From Elymus sibiricus (taxonomy: Eukaryota > Streptophyta > Magnoliopsida > Poales > Poaceae), in assembly GCA_039707655.1 (NCBI GenBank), contig CM077665.1:311488486-311552485 (forward strand): a stretch of 64,000 nt of DNA, written 5' to 3'. The position numbers and the translations under genes were made by a program. Below, piece by piece: positions 31,396-43,832 of this stretch. Each line of letters opens with the position of its first letter. The first letter of the stretch is position 1. The notes under the pieces are model-generated. The model did no database searches. It saw only the letters and a list, made by a program, of their open reading frames with translations, and was not told the DNA's origin.

Positions 31396-32755
31396 TGATA
31401 CGTCTCCAACGTATCGATAATTTGTGAAGTATTCATGCCATATTCATCTATGTTTACAATACTTTTATATGGTTTTGATGCACTTTATATGATTTATTTA
31501 GAACTAACCCGGACTGACGCTATTTTCAACAGAATTACCGTGTTGTTGTTTTTGTGCAGAAAATGAACGTTCTCGGAATCGCCCGAAGCTTTTTGGTGAT
31601 TTTTTTCTGGACCAAATAAGCAATATTGGAGCGAAGAACCACCGGAGAAGATCCACGAGGTGGGCACAACCCACCAGGGCACGCCAGAGGGCCCAGGCGC
31701 GCCCTAGTGTATCGTGCCCTCCTCGTGGCCCATCTTGGCGTGAAACCGACGCCCAAAAATCCTATAAATATAGAAACCATCAGAAATAACCCTAGACTCT
31801 CTGCTCCGCCGCCACAACTCTCTGTTTCGACGAAAAACCAATCTGGAGACGTTCCAGTACCCTGCCGGAGAGGGGAATCCATCTCCGGTGGCCATCTTCA
31901 TCATCCCGGCGGAGGCCATGATGAGGAGGGAGTAGTCCACCCTCGGGGATGAGGGTATGTACCAGTAGCTATGTGTTCAATCTCTCTCTCTCTCTCTCTC
32001 TCTCATGTTCTTGAGATGTCACGATCTTGATGTATCACGGGCTTTGTTAATATAGTCGGATCATATGATGTGTCTCCCTCTCTCTCTAGTTGTGATGAAT
32101 TGAGTTTTCCCTTTGAGATTTCGTTACCGGATTGAATACTTTTATGGATTTGATAACACTTGATATATGTCTTGCATGCGGATACCCGTGGTGACAATGG
32201 GGTGTTCTATTGATTCACTTGATATATGTTTTGGTACTCAACTTGCGGATTCCCGCGGTGACATTGGGGTAATCTATGCATAGGGGTTGATACACGTTCT
32301 TGTCCTACTTTCTCCGATAGAAATCTTGGGACACTCTTTGAGGTTCTTTGTGTGGATTGAGTATTATGAATTTGAAATTGTTTGATGCGTATCATATAAT
32401 TAACTCATGGATACTTGTGGTGACATTGGAGTATCTAGGTGACATTAGAGTTGGTTGATGCGTATCATATGGTGTTATTCTAGTACGAACTCTTAGATAG
32501 ATCGAACGGAAAGGATAACTTGATGTTATCTTAGTACGAACTCTTGAATAGATCGATCGGAAAGAATAACTTTAAGGTGCTTTCGTACCCTACAAACAAT
32601 TTCTTCTTATGTTCTCCGCTAGATAAGAACTTTGGAGTGATTCTTTGTTGCACGTTGAGGGATGGTTATGTGATCCAATTATATTAGCATTGTTGAGAGA
32701 TTGCACTAGCGAAAGTATGGACCCTAGGCCTTGTTTTCAAACATTGCAATACCGT
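31396..32755 (+). mobile_element. 5' LTR of the plus-strand element, truncated at its 3' end
   Basis: It is collinear with 38040-39380 until AATACCGT, then diverges. The last 330 or so bases of the LTR, including the ACATCA end, are missing, and no primer site is seen downstream. A TATAAATA box lies at 31763-31770 and a (TC)12 tract at 31981-32004. Loss of U5 and primer site would block a further round of reverse transcription. Confidence 0.85.
31981..32004 (+). repeat. (TC)12 microsatellite in the 5' LTR
   Basis: Twenty-four bases of perfect TC repeat downstream of the TATA box. The partner LTR has (TC)18 at 38596-38631. Confidence 0.95.
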
Positions 32756-32833
32756 CTTTTAGATCTTGCAATTAAATCTTTTAGTTTCTTGTTTTTCACT
32801 AGTTTGGCTTTTATAAAAGAAAACTACAAAAAA

Positions 32834-34817
32834 ATGGAGTTTAGGTTGCATCATTTGTATCGTATTTATATTGTCTTTCGTGAAAATAAGGATTCCGAAA
32901 ATTGTTCTCAATTGGTAGAGGAAGAAATTATGAAAATACGCCATGAGAATAACTTGAATGATGAGCATGATTGCAATGTTGTTAGTATGAATCTATGAAT
33001 ATCCAAAATACTAATGATGATTGCACTAGTCATGATAAAAATGTTTCCTATAAGCATGTCAATTTTTGTGGAGTGCATAAAGTTTGTGAAGACGTGCCTT
33101 ATATGGGTGATAGATTTTGTAAGAAGCATAAACATTATAGAACCAATTTTTTGCTCAAAGTGATAGATGAATTTGCTACAAAATTGTGTTCACTTTGTCC
33201 TATTACTTGTGAACTTTGCAATAAAGTTGGTCATCTTAATTTCCAATGCAAACTTTTTCATGATCAAATCATGGCCAAATATTGTAATGACTTGATCACC
33301 CTTGAACTTTATAATGAGCTTTCTCTATTTTTGGGGAGTGAAGAATTGACACATAAAAATAGTTGGTTTGAAGTATTCATTCTCACGGACGACATTGAAA
33401 CTAATCTAAAAAATATCTATATGTTTTGCATGGTAAATTGCAATGAGAATGTTTATATTGCCAACTATAGAAAGACGGGAAAACCAATAGAATATAAAAG
33501 AAATACTAATGAAAGGCTAAAGATTTCTACTTTCCCTCCTATTGTCTCTCATGATGAAATAGGTGACAAGGAAGAGCTCACTATTCAACCAATCTCATCA
33601 ATAAGAAGCTCGAAAAAAATTAATTAAACCCACACATAATGTGGTGAAGAAGAAGAAAAGAAGAAAGAGTATAGGTAAAAAGGCATCTCTCCCAAATGAT
33701 GTTGCTCCTATTATTGTTGTGCCTCACGAGGATGAATCAAAAATAATTGTGGAAGATGATACACTTGATGATGATTTTGTTATGCCTATTGCTTGCTGTG
33801 ATGACTATGATTGGGAAGATAATGATACTTCTTATAATCTTGAAAATCTTTTTGGCACCAACTTGGTAAATTATGATGATAATAATTTATTATGCAATTG
33901 GTGCTATTCATACTATTAATGATGAGAGTGATTAAGCTTATGATATGCCAAGCCACAAGCTTGGGGATGCTATGTTTGATGACAATTACATGTTTGAGAA
34001 TTTATTTGCTGAAATTAATGTTTGTTCCAAGCTTGGGGATGTTATGCTTAATGAAGATGATATTTTTAGTTCCCCCACTTTGAATGATCAAATTTGTTAT
34101 GATGATTGCATGCCTCCTATTTATGATGATTGTGATATTTATGAAAGTGGGTTTGGAAGAGTGTCAACTTTAGATAATTGTTATCTCACTATCTTGGAGG
34201 GTGTTGAATTTTATTATAATGGTAAAAGTGGATTTGGAGAGGTCATGACTTTATTTAGTAATTATTCCACCATTTCGGAAGAGGTTTCACTTGACTATGA
34301 TGAGAACAAAGTTGCTACTTATGATGATTATTGTGATGATACTTATGTTATAAAAAGTAGTGATAATTATTGTCATAATTTTGAATATCCTTTTACAAAA
34401 CATTACTCTTTTAATGTGGAAACAATTTATAGTATTCGAGTTTCATTTGATGCTCCCACTATTATGAATGAGAAGAAATATGCTTATGTGGAGAGTAATA
34501 AATTTTCTATGCTTGTAGATCATGAAAAGAATGCTTCATGTGATGGTTATATTGTGAAATTCCTTCATGATGCTACTGAAAATTATTATGAAGGAGGAAC
34601 ATATGCTTGTCGGAATTGCAATAATATCAAGTTTCCTCCCTATGTGTTCAAAGTTTTGAAGTTATACTTGTTTTGCCTTCCTATGCTAGTTGATTCTTGC
34701 TCCCAAAAAATATTTTCTCACAAAATCCCTATGCATAGGAAGTGGGTTAGACTTAAATGTGCTTTTCATGAGATTCATGATGCTCTCTTGCATGTTTCAA
34801 TTACTATTCCTATGTGA
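32834..34817 (+). pseudogene. Gag-like ORF region with a CCHC knuckle (frameshifted)
   Basis: Consecutive plus-strand frames 32834-32998, 32995-33627, 33641-33919 and 33945-34817 appear to be one ancestral ORF. A zinc knuckle, CELCNKVGHLNFQC, lies near 33205-33250, preceded by Cys/His-rich text (CGVHKVCED.. FCKKHKHY). Later parts are acidic (IACCDDYDWEDNDTSYNLENLFGTN) and Tyr-rich. The knuckle suggests nucleic acid binding, as in Gag, but I see no capsid core. I recall this ORF type from abundant Triticeae repeats without known function. Confidence 0.6.
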
Positions 34818-36540
34818 ACATCATTGAAATCATCATGCCTAGCTAAAAGGCTTTAAAGAAAAGCACTTGTTGGGAGGCAACCCAACACTTTTACTTTCTG
34901 TTTTTGTGTGCTCACATGATTAAGATACTGTAGTAATCATGTTTTGTGTCTTTTATTCCAATAAAGTGCCCAGTAAAGCCTTTGGGATGACTCACAAGAT
35001 GAGTAGAATTAATGCTGAACCAAAACAGAAACTTTTGACTCCAGTACAGGAATTTCATTTTTTACTGGAGCGTGATAAAGATCTGAAATTTATACACAGT
35101 CTTGATATACAAATTATTCAGGTTGTCCTAATTTTTCAGAATTTGTAGAGACATGGAAGTATGGTTACACTACAGATCTTCACAGACTGTTCTGTTTTTG
35201 ACAGATTCTGTTTTGCATGCATAGTTTGCTTGTTTTAGTGTTTCCATAGCTTATATTTAGTGGTATAAATTATGGGAATGATATAATACAGTAGGTATCA
35301 TGTGATAACAATTATGAATCTTGTCTTGACAGTACCTAAGTGAATGATTTATCTTTATTACACTAACCCTTCTCACGAAGTTCCGTTAAGTTTTGTGTGA
35401 TTGAAGTTTTCAAGTTTTGGGTGAGACACCGATATGAGGAAGATAAGGAGTGACAAGAACCTAAGATTGGGGATTACCAATCCACCCCAAGGTAATATCC
35501 AATGAAGACTCAAGCGCCTAAGCTTGGGGATGCCCCGGAAGGCATCCCCTCTTTCGTCTCCAACATTATCGGTATATCTTACTTAGAGCTATATTTTTAT
35601 TCGTCACATAATATGTGCTTTGCTTGGATCGTAATTATATTTTTTTATTTTCTGTTAGGTGTTATTTATAATATTGTTTTTCAGTAAAAATTTCCAAGAA
35701 TTGTCTTAGGATGCTTGCATTGCATGTTTTGATGTGTGCTGTGTAAAAACAGAAACTTTTGCTGTAGTGTTTGAATTTTCATATTTTACTGGAACGTGGA
35801 AGTTTCTGAAATTTTTACACAGTATTTTCATATAAATTAGTTAGCATGTCCTAAATTTTCATAATGTTTTGAGTTACATAAGTACACTAGTTTAATAGAT
35901 TGCTCTAGACTGTTCTGTGTGGAAAGATTGCTGTCATAGTTTTGTTATCTACTTATCCTATAGTTTCCATAGCATATATTGGTAGATATAAATTGTGGAA
36001 ATGATAGTAAAAAGTAGATGATGTTTGAAATTATTATGCAACTTGTCTTGGAAGCACATAAAGAGTTGATTTATTATTATGTGTACTAACCTATCTCACG
36101 AGTTCTTTTCGAGTTTTGTGTGGATGAAGTTTTTGAGAATAGGTGAAACCATGATATGAGAGGATTGAACGAGATACAAAAGCTCAAGCTTGGGGATGCC
36201 CAAGGCGCCCCAAGTAAATATTTCAAGAAGTCTCAAGCATCTAAGCTTGGGGATGCTACGCATCCCACCTCTCTTCATCACCAATTATCGGTTAGCCTAT
36301 GTTGAGCCTAAATTTTTATTCGTTCACTTGATGCGTGCTATTCTTGGAGTGCTATTTTTATTTTGCTTGCTGTTTAATAAAATACTCAGATCTGAAAATA
36401 TTTATTGAGGGAAAGCCCTCACATAGCTACTTGATTGTTTACCTACTCATTGACCTTCACTTATATCTTTTGAAGAGTACTCTTGATGATTACTCTTGTG
36501 CTTCACTTATATCCTATGAGTAAATTGTGAATGAATTGAA
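34818..36540 (+). repeat. Non-coding region with a diverged tandem duplication (period about 720 bp)
   Basis: Copies start near 35021 and 35745 with AAAACAGAAACTTTTG and run in parallel: TTTTACTGGA.CGTG, ACTGTTCTGT, GTTTCCATAGC.TATAT, ACTTGTCTTG, CACTAACC..TCTCACGA.., and CTAAGCTTGGGGATGC near 35519 and 36240. No ORF is credible here. The AAGCTTGGGGATGC motif also occurs at the polypurine tract (38026-38039) and in the ORF region (33955-33970). Confidence 0.75.
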
Positions 36541-38039
36541 TATCATAAATATGAAATTATCAATGTGCTTTATGCTTAGTAGTAGCTTCACATCTGGTTT
36601 AGAAAGTAAAATCTATTGAAGTTTGATAATCACAATATTGGTCATACAAGCAATTCATGAATGATTAGTATAAGAAAGAGAACTTTCACATACAAATATA
36701 TTATCTTGTTCATCTTCTATGATTGTGAATACCCATTAATTATTTTCAAAATTGAGCAAATTAGTTGAAGTTGGACAAGGAAGACAGCATAATGAGTTAT
36801 GGTTGTGTATATTTGCATAGAAGTTATATTGTTATGGATCCTCCAACATGTGGTGCTTGTTTAAAACCTTTTGCTAGCCAACACTTCGTACTAAGTAGAG
36901 ATACTACTTGTGCATCCAAATCCTTGAGACAAGTTTCTTACATAAGAGTCCACCATACCTACCTATATATGGTATTTCACTGCCATTCCAAGTAAATTTG
37001 CATGTGCCACCTCTAAAATTTCAAATGAGCATCTGTTTTGTGTGCCTGGACCGCTCATGGAGCGACGGGGGGCGGTCAGTATCTTCCATGTTAAGTGGGT
37101 TATTCTAATGATGAGTGTTTATTCACTCGTCCTTGCACAAGGGGAGGTAATAGGGATTCCCAGTCCCGAAATAAAAAAAAGCAAATAATTAAACAAAACT
37201 CCCCCAGGAATGTTGTTGGTATGGACGGTACCCGTGGATTCGGCTAGCCGTGGAGTGTGTTTGTTGGTGGAGGGGGAGTAAACCTTTACTTTTACCGCTT
37301 GGGAACCGCCGCTAATGTGCTTAACATGGAAGATATTGATAACTCTTGGTCGTAACGTTGACAGGAAGGGTGCACCTCCCAAAATTATATTCATCTCTGT
37401 TTTTAAACAATGAGCTCTGGCACCTTTGCAAATCCTTGCTTCCCTCTGCGAAGGGACAATCTATTTACTTTCATGTTATTTACTATTCATGTTGATTCAA
37501 CTTCTTATTCCAACCTCAGTATATTAGTTGGCAAGCATCATGTGGTGGGGAAAGATCCAAACATATATATCCAATCAAATATATTTGATCATGACTTATT
37601 ATTGTTGACAATTATCTCTATGATAAATGAGTTGGGAGGCGAAACATTAAGCCCCTATCTTTCTCTGTGTTCGATGGATGCCATTTGTTCTAAAAATATG
37701 CTTTGAGTACTAGCAATCATAGAAGACCATATGATGATTGAGTATGTGGAGCTCTTACTTAGACTTTGTTGAGAATAAGTTGAATTGCAATTGTTTGGTG
37801 ACTAAGAACATAGGTTGTTAAGTTTCAAGATAATTCATTGTTTGGATCATATCATGTGAATTGGTTGCTACTCTATCATGATGATTTTTATGAGCAAAAG
37901 TTGCTGGTTATGATGCTAGAAAATTGGCTAAAATTATCAATGATCAAGCTTATATACTATGCTAGCATTCACACTTCATAAATTATTTCTTTTATCATTT
38001 ACCTACTCGAGGACGAGTAGGAATTAAGCTTGGGGATGC
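36541..38039 (+). other. 3' internal region of the plus-strand element
   Basis: The region is related in inverted orientation to 22954-24650. Shared blocks include TAAATTTGCATGTGCCACCTC, GGACCGCTCATGGAGCGAC, CCGTGGAGTGTGTTTGTTGG and GCTTGGGAACCGCCGCTAATG. It ends with GAGGACGAGTAGG and AAGCTTGGGGATGC, the purine-rich tract before the LTR. It is non-coding. Confidence 0.65.
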
Positions 38040-38592
38040 TGATACGTGTCCAATGTATCGATAATTTGTGAAGTATTCATGCCATATTCATCTATGTTTA
38101 CAATACTTTTATATGATTTATTTAGAACTAACCCGGACTGACGCTGTTTTCAGCAGAATTACCGTGGTGTTGTTTTTGTGCAGAAAATAAAAGTTCTCGG
38201 AATCGCCCAAAACTTTTTTTTCTGGACCAAATAAGTAATATTGGAGCGGAGAACCACCGGAGAAGAGCCACGAGGTGGGCACAACCCACCAGGGTGCGCC
38301 AGAGGGCCCAGGCGTGCCCTGGTGTATCGTGCCAACCTCGTGACCCATCTTGGAATGAAACCGATGCCCAAAAATCATATAAATATAGAAACCATCAGAA
38401 ATAACCCTAGACTCTCCGCTGCGCCGCCGCAACTCTCTGTATCGACGAAAAACCAATCTGGAGACTTTCCAGTACCCTGTCGGAGAGGGGAATCCATCTC
38501 CAGTGGCCATCTTCATCATCCCGGCGGAGGCCATGATGAGGAGGGAGTAGTCCACCCTCGGGGCTGAGGGTATGTACCAGTAGCTATGTGTT

Positions 38593-38634
<42 letters not shown>

Positions 38635-39716
38635 TTCTTGAGATGTCATGATCTTTATGTATAACGGGCTTTGTTAATATAGTCGGATCATATGATGTGT
38701 CTCCCTCTCTATCTAGTTGTGATGAATTGAGTTTTCCCTTTGAGATTTCATTACCGGATTGAATACTTTTATGGATTTGAGAACACTTGATATATGTCTT
38801 GCATGCGGATACCCGTGGTGACAATGGGGTGTTCTATTGATTCACTTGATATAGGTTTTGGTACTCAACTTGCGAATTCCCGCGGTGACATTGGGGTAAT
38901 CTATGCATTGGGGTTGATACACCTTCTTGTCCTACTTTTTCCGATAGAAATCTTGGGGCACTCTTTGAGGTTCTTTATGTGGATTGAGTATTATGAATCT
39001 GAAATTGTTTGATGCGTATCATATAATTAACTCATGGATACTTGTGGTGACATTGGAGTATCTAGGTGACATTAGAGTTGGTTGATGCGTATCATATGGT
39101 ATTATTCTAGTACGAACTCTTAGATAGATCGAACGGAAAGGGTAATTTGATGTTATCTTAGTACGAACTCTTGAATAGATCGATCGGAAAGAATAACTTT
39201 AAGGTGGTTTCGTACCCTACAAATAGTTTCTTCTTATGTTCTCCGCTAGATAAGAACTTTGGAGTGATTCTTCGTTGCACGTTGAGGGATGGTTATGTGA
39301 TCCAATTATATTAGCATTGTTGAGAGATTGCACTAGCGAAAGTACGGACCCTAGGCCTTGTTTTCAAGCATTGCAATACCGTTTGTGCTCACTTTTGTTA
39401 CTTTCTACCTTGCTGTTTTTATATTTTCAGATTACAAAAACCTATATCTACCATCCATATTGCACTTGTATCACCATCTCTTTGCCGAACTAGTGCACCT
39501 ATACAATTTTCCATTGTATTGGGTGTGTTGGGGACACAAGAGATTTCTTGTATTTGATTACAGGGTTGTTTGAGAGAGACCATCTTCATCCTACACCTCC
39601 CACGGATTGATAAACCTTAGGTCATCCACTTGAGGGAAAATTGCTACTGTCCTACAAAACTCTGTGCTTGGAGGCCCAACAAAGTCTACAATAATAAAGT
39701 TGCGTAGTAGACATCA
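38040..39716 (+). mobile_element. 3' LTR of the plus-strand element (1677 bp)
   Basis: It begins TGATACGTGTCCAATG and ends GTTGCGTAGTAGACATCA, the usual end of Athila-type grass LTRs. A TATAAATA box lies at 38378-38385 and a (TC)18 tract at 38596-38631. Relative to the 5' LTR it lacks a short stretch near 38114 (GGTTTTGATGCACTTTATAT) and keeps the 3' third that the 5' LTR lost. Confidence 0.88.
38596..38631 (+). repeat. (TC)18 microsatellite in the 3' LTR
   Basis: Thirty-six bases of perfect TC repeat, against 24 in the 5' LTR. The two were copies of one template at insertion, so the difference arose later. Confidence 0.95.
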
Positions 39717-39721
39717 AAGGC

Positions 39722-40497
39722 ATAATGGGCAGATGGAGTTCATTCAGTTAAACTCCCACCAGGTGGTGTTGGAAATGCAGTTGCCTATTTGCCTGCTACA
39801 TTTCTTCAGTTCATTTTATACTGTTGTTCATACCAGGAGAATTGGAAGATCTCCTCAATGGGACTGGTCTGATGTAGCCCAAGGAATTCAGTACTGGGTG
39901 TTTCAGCTGGTGGACTCAGCCAGCCACTCAGTGTTTCCTTTCTCCCCTTTTGAAGCTGGGACTACGACCATTTTCTGCTCACACGCAGTTTGGGAGATAT
40001 GCACTGATTTCATGGCATCTAAGTTCCATATCATGATAAATTCAATGTCTTCCTCCTCTTCTGCTGATGTGTGCAGCAGTTTTCCTCAGGGCAGTTCCTC
40101 TTTCTCAGGCTCTCAAGATATGGCAATGGAGACTGACGCTACTACCTCATGCAAGAAAAGACCTAGGGCACCGCTGGATGTGTCTACTGTGCGTAGGAGT
40201 GTCAGATCAACTAGATTTTAGGGTTTTAAAGCACCTTCCATGGTTGACACAAAAAAGAAAGTTTCTCATGTGAATCCACGATGCTCCCCTATTTTCAGTG
40301 ACAATGATGATCCTGCTTCAATGGAGATTGTTCCACTGGACATGGTGATCCCACCACCTACACCTATCAGCACCATTCAGCACATTGGCACTGTCAAATG
40401 TGGCATTCCCAGGGAGGAGCTTACGGTGGAGATTTTGATGTCCCAGAAGGATCAGGCCCATGAAGAGGCCCAGGAAGATGTGGTTATGTCTCCTTAG
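39722..40497 (+). pseudogene. LINE ORF1, C-terminal part
   Basis: It continues in frame from 31395 with RHNGQMEFIQLNSHQVVLEM, a Ser-rich stretch, and then KRPRAPLDVSTVRRSVRSTRF. One in-frame TAG (40219-40221) is followed in the same frame by GFKAPSMVDTKKK and PPPTPISTIQHIGTVKCGIPREEL, the end pattern of grass LINE ORF1. The terminal stop is at 40495-40497. Confidence 0.78.
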
Positions 40498-40558
40498 TTG
40501 GCCTTGTTGACCCATTTTACTTTTATTCGAAATACTTGCTTCGCGCCTCTTTTGCTAG

Positions 40559-43500
40559 ATGTCGTCTGTTGCTTGGAACCTTTTATGTTGGAACATGTGT
40601 GGTATGAATGATGATTCCAAATGTTTGGCTTTACGTAACAAAGTGGATGAATCAAATTGCTCGGTCATTTGCTTACAGGAAACCGAAAAGAGGTTTTTGA
40701 TCATTCTTTTATCAGAAAATGTTGTCCTCGCAGATTTGATAAATTTGAATATGTTCCCTCTGTGGGAGCCTCAGGTGGGCTCATTATTATATGGTGCAGT
40801 AGTCAGTTCACTGGTATTGTGATTCATAAACTCCATTTTTCTCTCACATTGAAAATGACCTCTGTTCATTCAAATCAAAACTGGTTGTTAACACATATTT
40901 ATGGACCTTGTAATAGCCCAGAGAGAAATACTTTCACACAATGGTTTGAGGGCCTCAATATTGAAATAGATGATTTATGGGTTTTCATGGGGACTTCAAT
41001 TTCATTCGATCTTTGGAAAACCGTAATCTTCCAGGTGGTAATATTGACGATATTATTAAATTTAATGAAATTATCAGCTCACTAGCCCTGCTTGAGATAC
41101 GAATCAAAGGCCGAAGATATACCTGGAGTAATATGCAGGGCACTCCTCTTCTTGAGCAGCTGGACTGGTTCTTCACAACCTCGGAATGGACTTCACAATT
41201 TCCTAATACTATGGTTAAGCCTCTTGCTAAACCTATTTCTCATCATGTACCTTGTGTGACGTCCATTCAGACATCTATCCCACGCTGCAGTTTATTCAAA
41301 TTTGAGAAATTTTGGCCACAATGCCCGGGTTTCTTGGACACAGTGATAAACTCTTGGAGTAAACCAATTAAAGCAACGTATAGTGCCACACAGATCTCTG
41401 CTAAACTAAAAAGATTGGGATATGCCCTTAAACAATGGAGTAAAAGCCTGTCCAAGCTTAAACTGTTAATTGAAAATTGCAATGCTCAATTGCTTCATTT
41501 AGACAGTTTGGAAGATCTTAGGCCGCTCTCTTTGCCTGAATCCAACTTCAGGAAAATTCTGAAAAACCATTTGATGAGGCTGCTTAAATACCAAAGTGCT
41601 TACTGGAAGAATAGGTGTACATACGATGGGCAGTGGAAGGGGAAGAGAATACTAAATATTTCCAAGCTAGGGCTATGGAGAGATATAGGCGTAATGCTAT
41701 CCCATCACTGCAGATGTCAGATGGCACAACTATTGAAAATCATGAAGAAAAGGCTGCAGCTTTTTTCCAATGTTTCAAAAATAGAATGGGCATTATTGCA
41801 GAAACATCAGCTGAGTTTGACCTTCAAGACTTAGTTCAAAGCACTGAGGGTCTTGAACAACTATCTGCCCCTTTCACACATGAGGAAATAGACAGAATTA
41901 TCAAGCTAATTCCGGCATATAGGGCACGAGGACCATATGGCTTCAATGGCCAATTTCTCAAGGTTTGTTGGGACATCATCAAGGAGGATTTTTACCAGCT
42001 ATGTCAGGATTTCCGGGAGGGCAAAATAAATTTAAGATGCCTAAACACCTCTTTTATTACACTCATTCCAAAATTGAGCTCTCCTGAAACTATTAATGAT
42101 TTTAGACCAATCTCTCTGCTCAATTGTGTGCTTAAAGTATTAACAAAATTGCTGGCAGAGAGACTTCAACAATGGATATTGAAAATTGTACACCAAAACC
42201 AGTATGGATTCATAAGATCTAGGACTATCCAGGATTGCCTTGCTTGGGCTTTTGAATTTCTCCATCAATGCAAACAGTCTGGTAAGGAAATTGTCATTCT
42301 GAAACTAGATATTGCTAAGGCTTTTGACACAATGAACAATTCTTTCATACTAAACATGCTGAAATGCAAAGGATTCGATGATAGATGGTGTATGTGGGTT
42401 AAAATGATCCTGGACTATGGATCTTCTTCTGTCTTATTAAATGGAGTACCAGGAAAAGGATTTCAGTGCAAACGAGGAGTTAGATAGGGTGACCCTTTTT
42501 CACCTTTGTTATTTGTCTTAGAAGCCGACTTGCTACAATAAATGGTTAATAGAGCTTGGTTGGAAGGACACCTGTCATTTCCCATTGAACAACCTGCCTC
42601 AGAACTTTATCCAGTAATTCAATATGCTGATGATACACTGCTTATTCTTCCGGCCAAAAGTGCAGAGATACAGGTCATTAAACAGCTGCTGAATGCCTAT
42701 GCCAACATTACAGGATTAAAGATAAACTATTCAAAATCACAGTTCATGCCCATTAATATTAGCCGTGATGCAGTCACTGACCTTGCTTCACTCCTTGGTT
42801 GCCAGGTGGGCTCCATGCCTTTCACATATTTGGGTCTTCCAATGGGCACAACTAGACCAACGGTGAGAGATCTGATGCCACTTGTGGACAGAATTGAGCA
42901 TAGATTAACAAGTACAACAATTTGGCTATCTTATGGAGAGAGATTGCAGCTAATAAATTCAGCCCTATCATCGCTACTATCATTTGCAATGTGTGTGCTT
43001 AAACTATCCCTCAAAATTATTGATATATTTGATAGAGCTCGTAGGCACTGCCTTTGGAGAAAGATAATTTATAGAGATGCAAAAACTCACTCCTTGGCAG
43101 CATGGGATTTGGTGTGCAGACCTAAAGATAAAGGTGGCCTTGGTATCATTGATCTAAAAATCCAAAACAAGGCTTTATTGCTTAAATTTCTACACAAATT
43201 CTATCACAAGGTGGATACCCCCTGGGTAATGCTTGTTTGGAATGCATACTATGATACAACACCACCACATGCTGTCCAAAGCTGTGGCTCATTTTGGTGG
43301 AAAGATGTGTTTTCCCTATCAAAAATTTACAGAGGAATTACCACCTGCATTCCAAATGCTGGTGATACTATTCTCTTAGGGAAAGACCAGTGGCACAATG
43401 ATCAGGTGCTAATGGAATCACATGAACAGTTATTCTCCTATGCAACTAATGAAGACAGATCACTGGCTGAATTTAAAAATGACCCGAATCCAGAGTCCAA

Positions 43501-43832
43501 CTTCCACTTACCTCTATCAATTGTGGCACGTATGGAGCTTGATGATTTGATGGTCACAATAAACCTACTCACCCTAGAACCTATGTCACTTGATGAATGG
43601 ATTTACTGCTGGGGAGATGTATAAAGTTTTTACATGGTTGCAGAGAATGGACAGATTAAATACAAGAGATTTGTTGGTGAGAAAACACTTTGCAATAGGA
43701 GAGGTTCATTCATGTCTGATGTGTGATGATGACATACTTGAAACAAATGACCACCTCTTCTTCATATGCACCTTTGCAACTGGTTGTTGGAGCAAACTCA
43801 ACATTATTTGGGACACAGAGTCAGACACATAG
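40559..43832 (+). pseudogene. LINE ORF2: endonuclease, reverse transcriptase, C-terminal zinc region
   Basis: It starts 61 bases after ORF1. The APE-type endonuclease shows WNMCGMND, CLQET (catalytic Glu) and GDFNFIRS; the late SDH motif reads SHHVPC, losing the catalytic Asp. The RT has FRPISLLNCVLKVLTKLLAERL, LDIAKAFDTM and the catalytic YADDTLL. A zinc region (CLMCDDDILETNDHLFFIC, 43709-43765) closes it. Frames shift near 40690, 40975 and 41650 and again at about 43600; a TAG at 42485 sits where relatives have R-Q-GDP. ORF2 nicks DNA and primes cDNA synthesis at the target; this copy is dead. Confidence 0.88.

Larger units (their letters stand above)
31396..39716 (+). mobile_element. Athila-related LTR retrotransposon, plus strand, non-autonomous
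   Basis: The 8321-bp element begins TGATACGTCTCC and ends GTAGTAGACATCA. Its flanks are GAGGC (31391-31395) and AAGGC (39717-39721), a 5-bp TSD with one mismatch. The 5' LTR is truncated, with the primer site lost. Inside are a decayed CCHC-containing ORF region, a duplicated non-coding region, and a 3' region related to that of the minus-strand neighbour. There is no RT, protease or integrase. Confidence 0.82.

Noticed and set aside
38516..38824. Frame with a long Arg-Glu repeat
   Set aside because: It is the minus-strand translation of the (TC)18 microsatellite.
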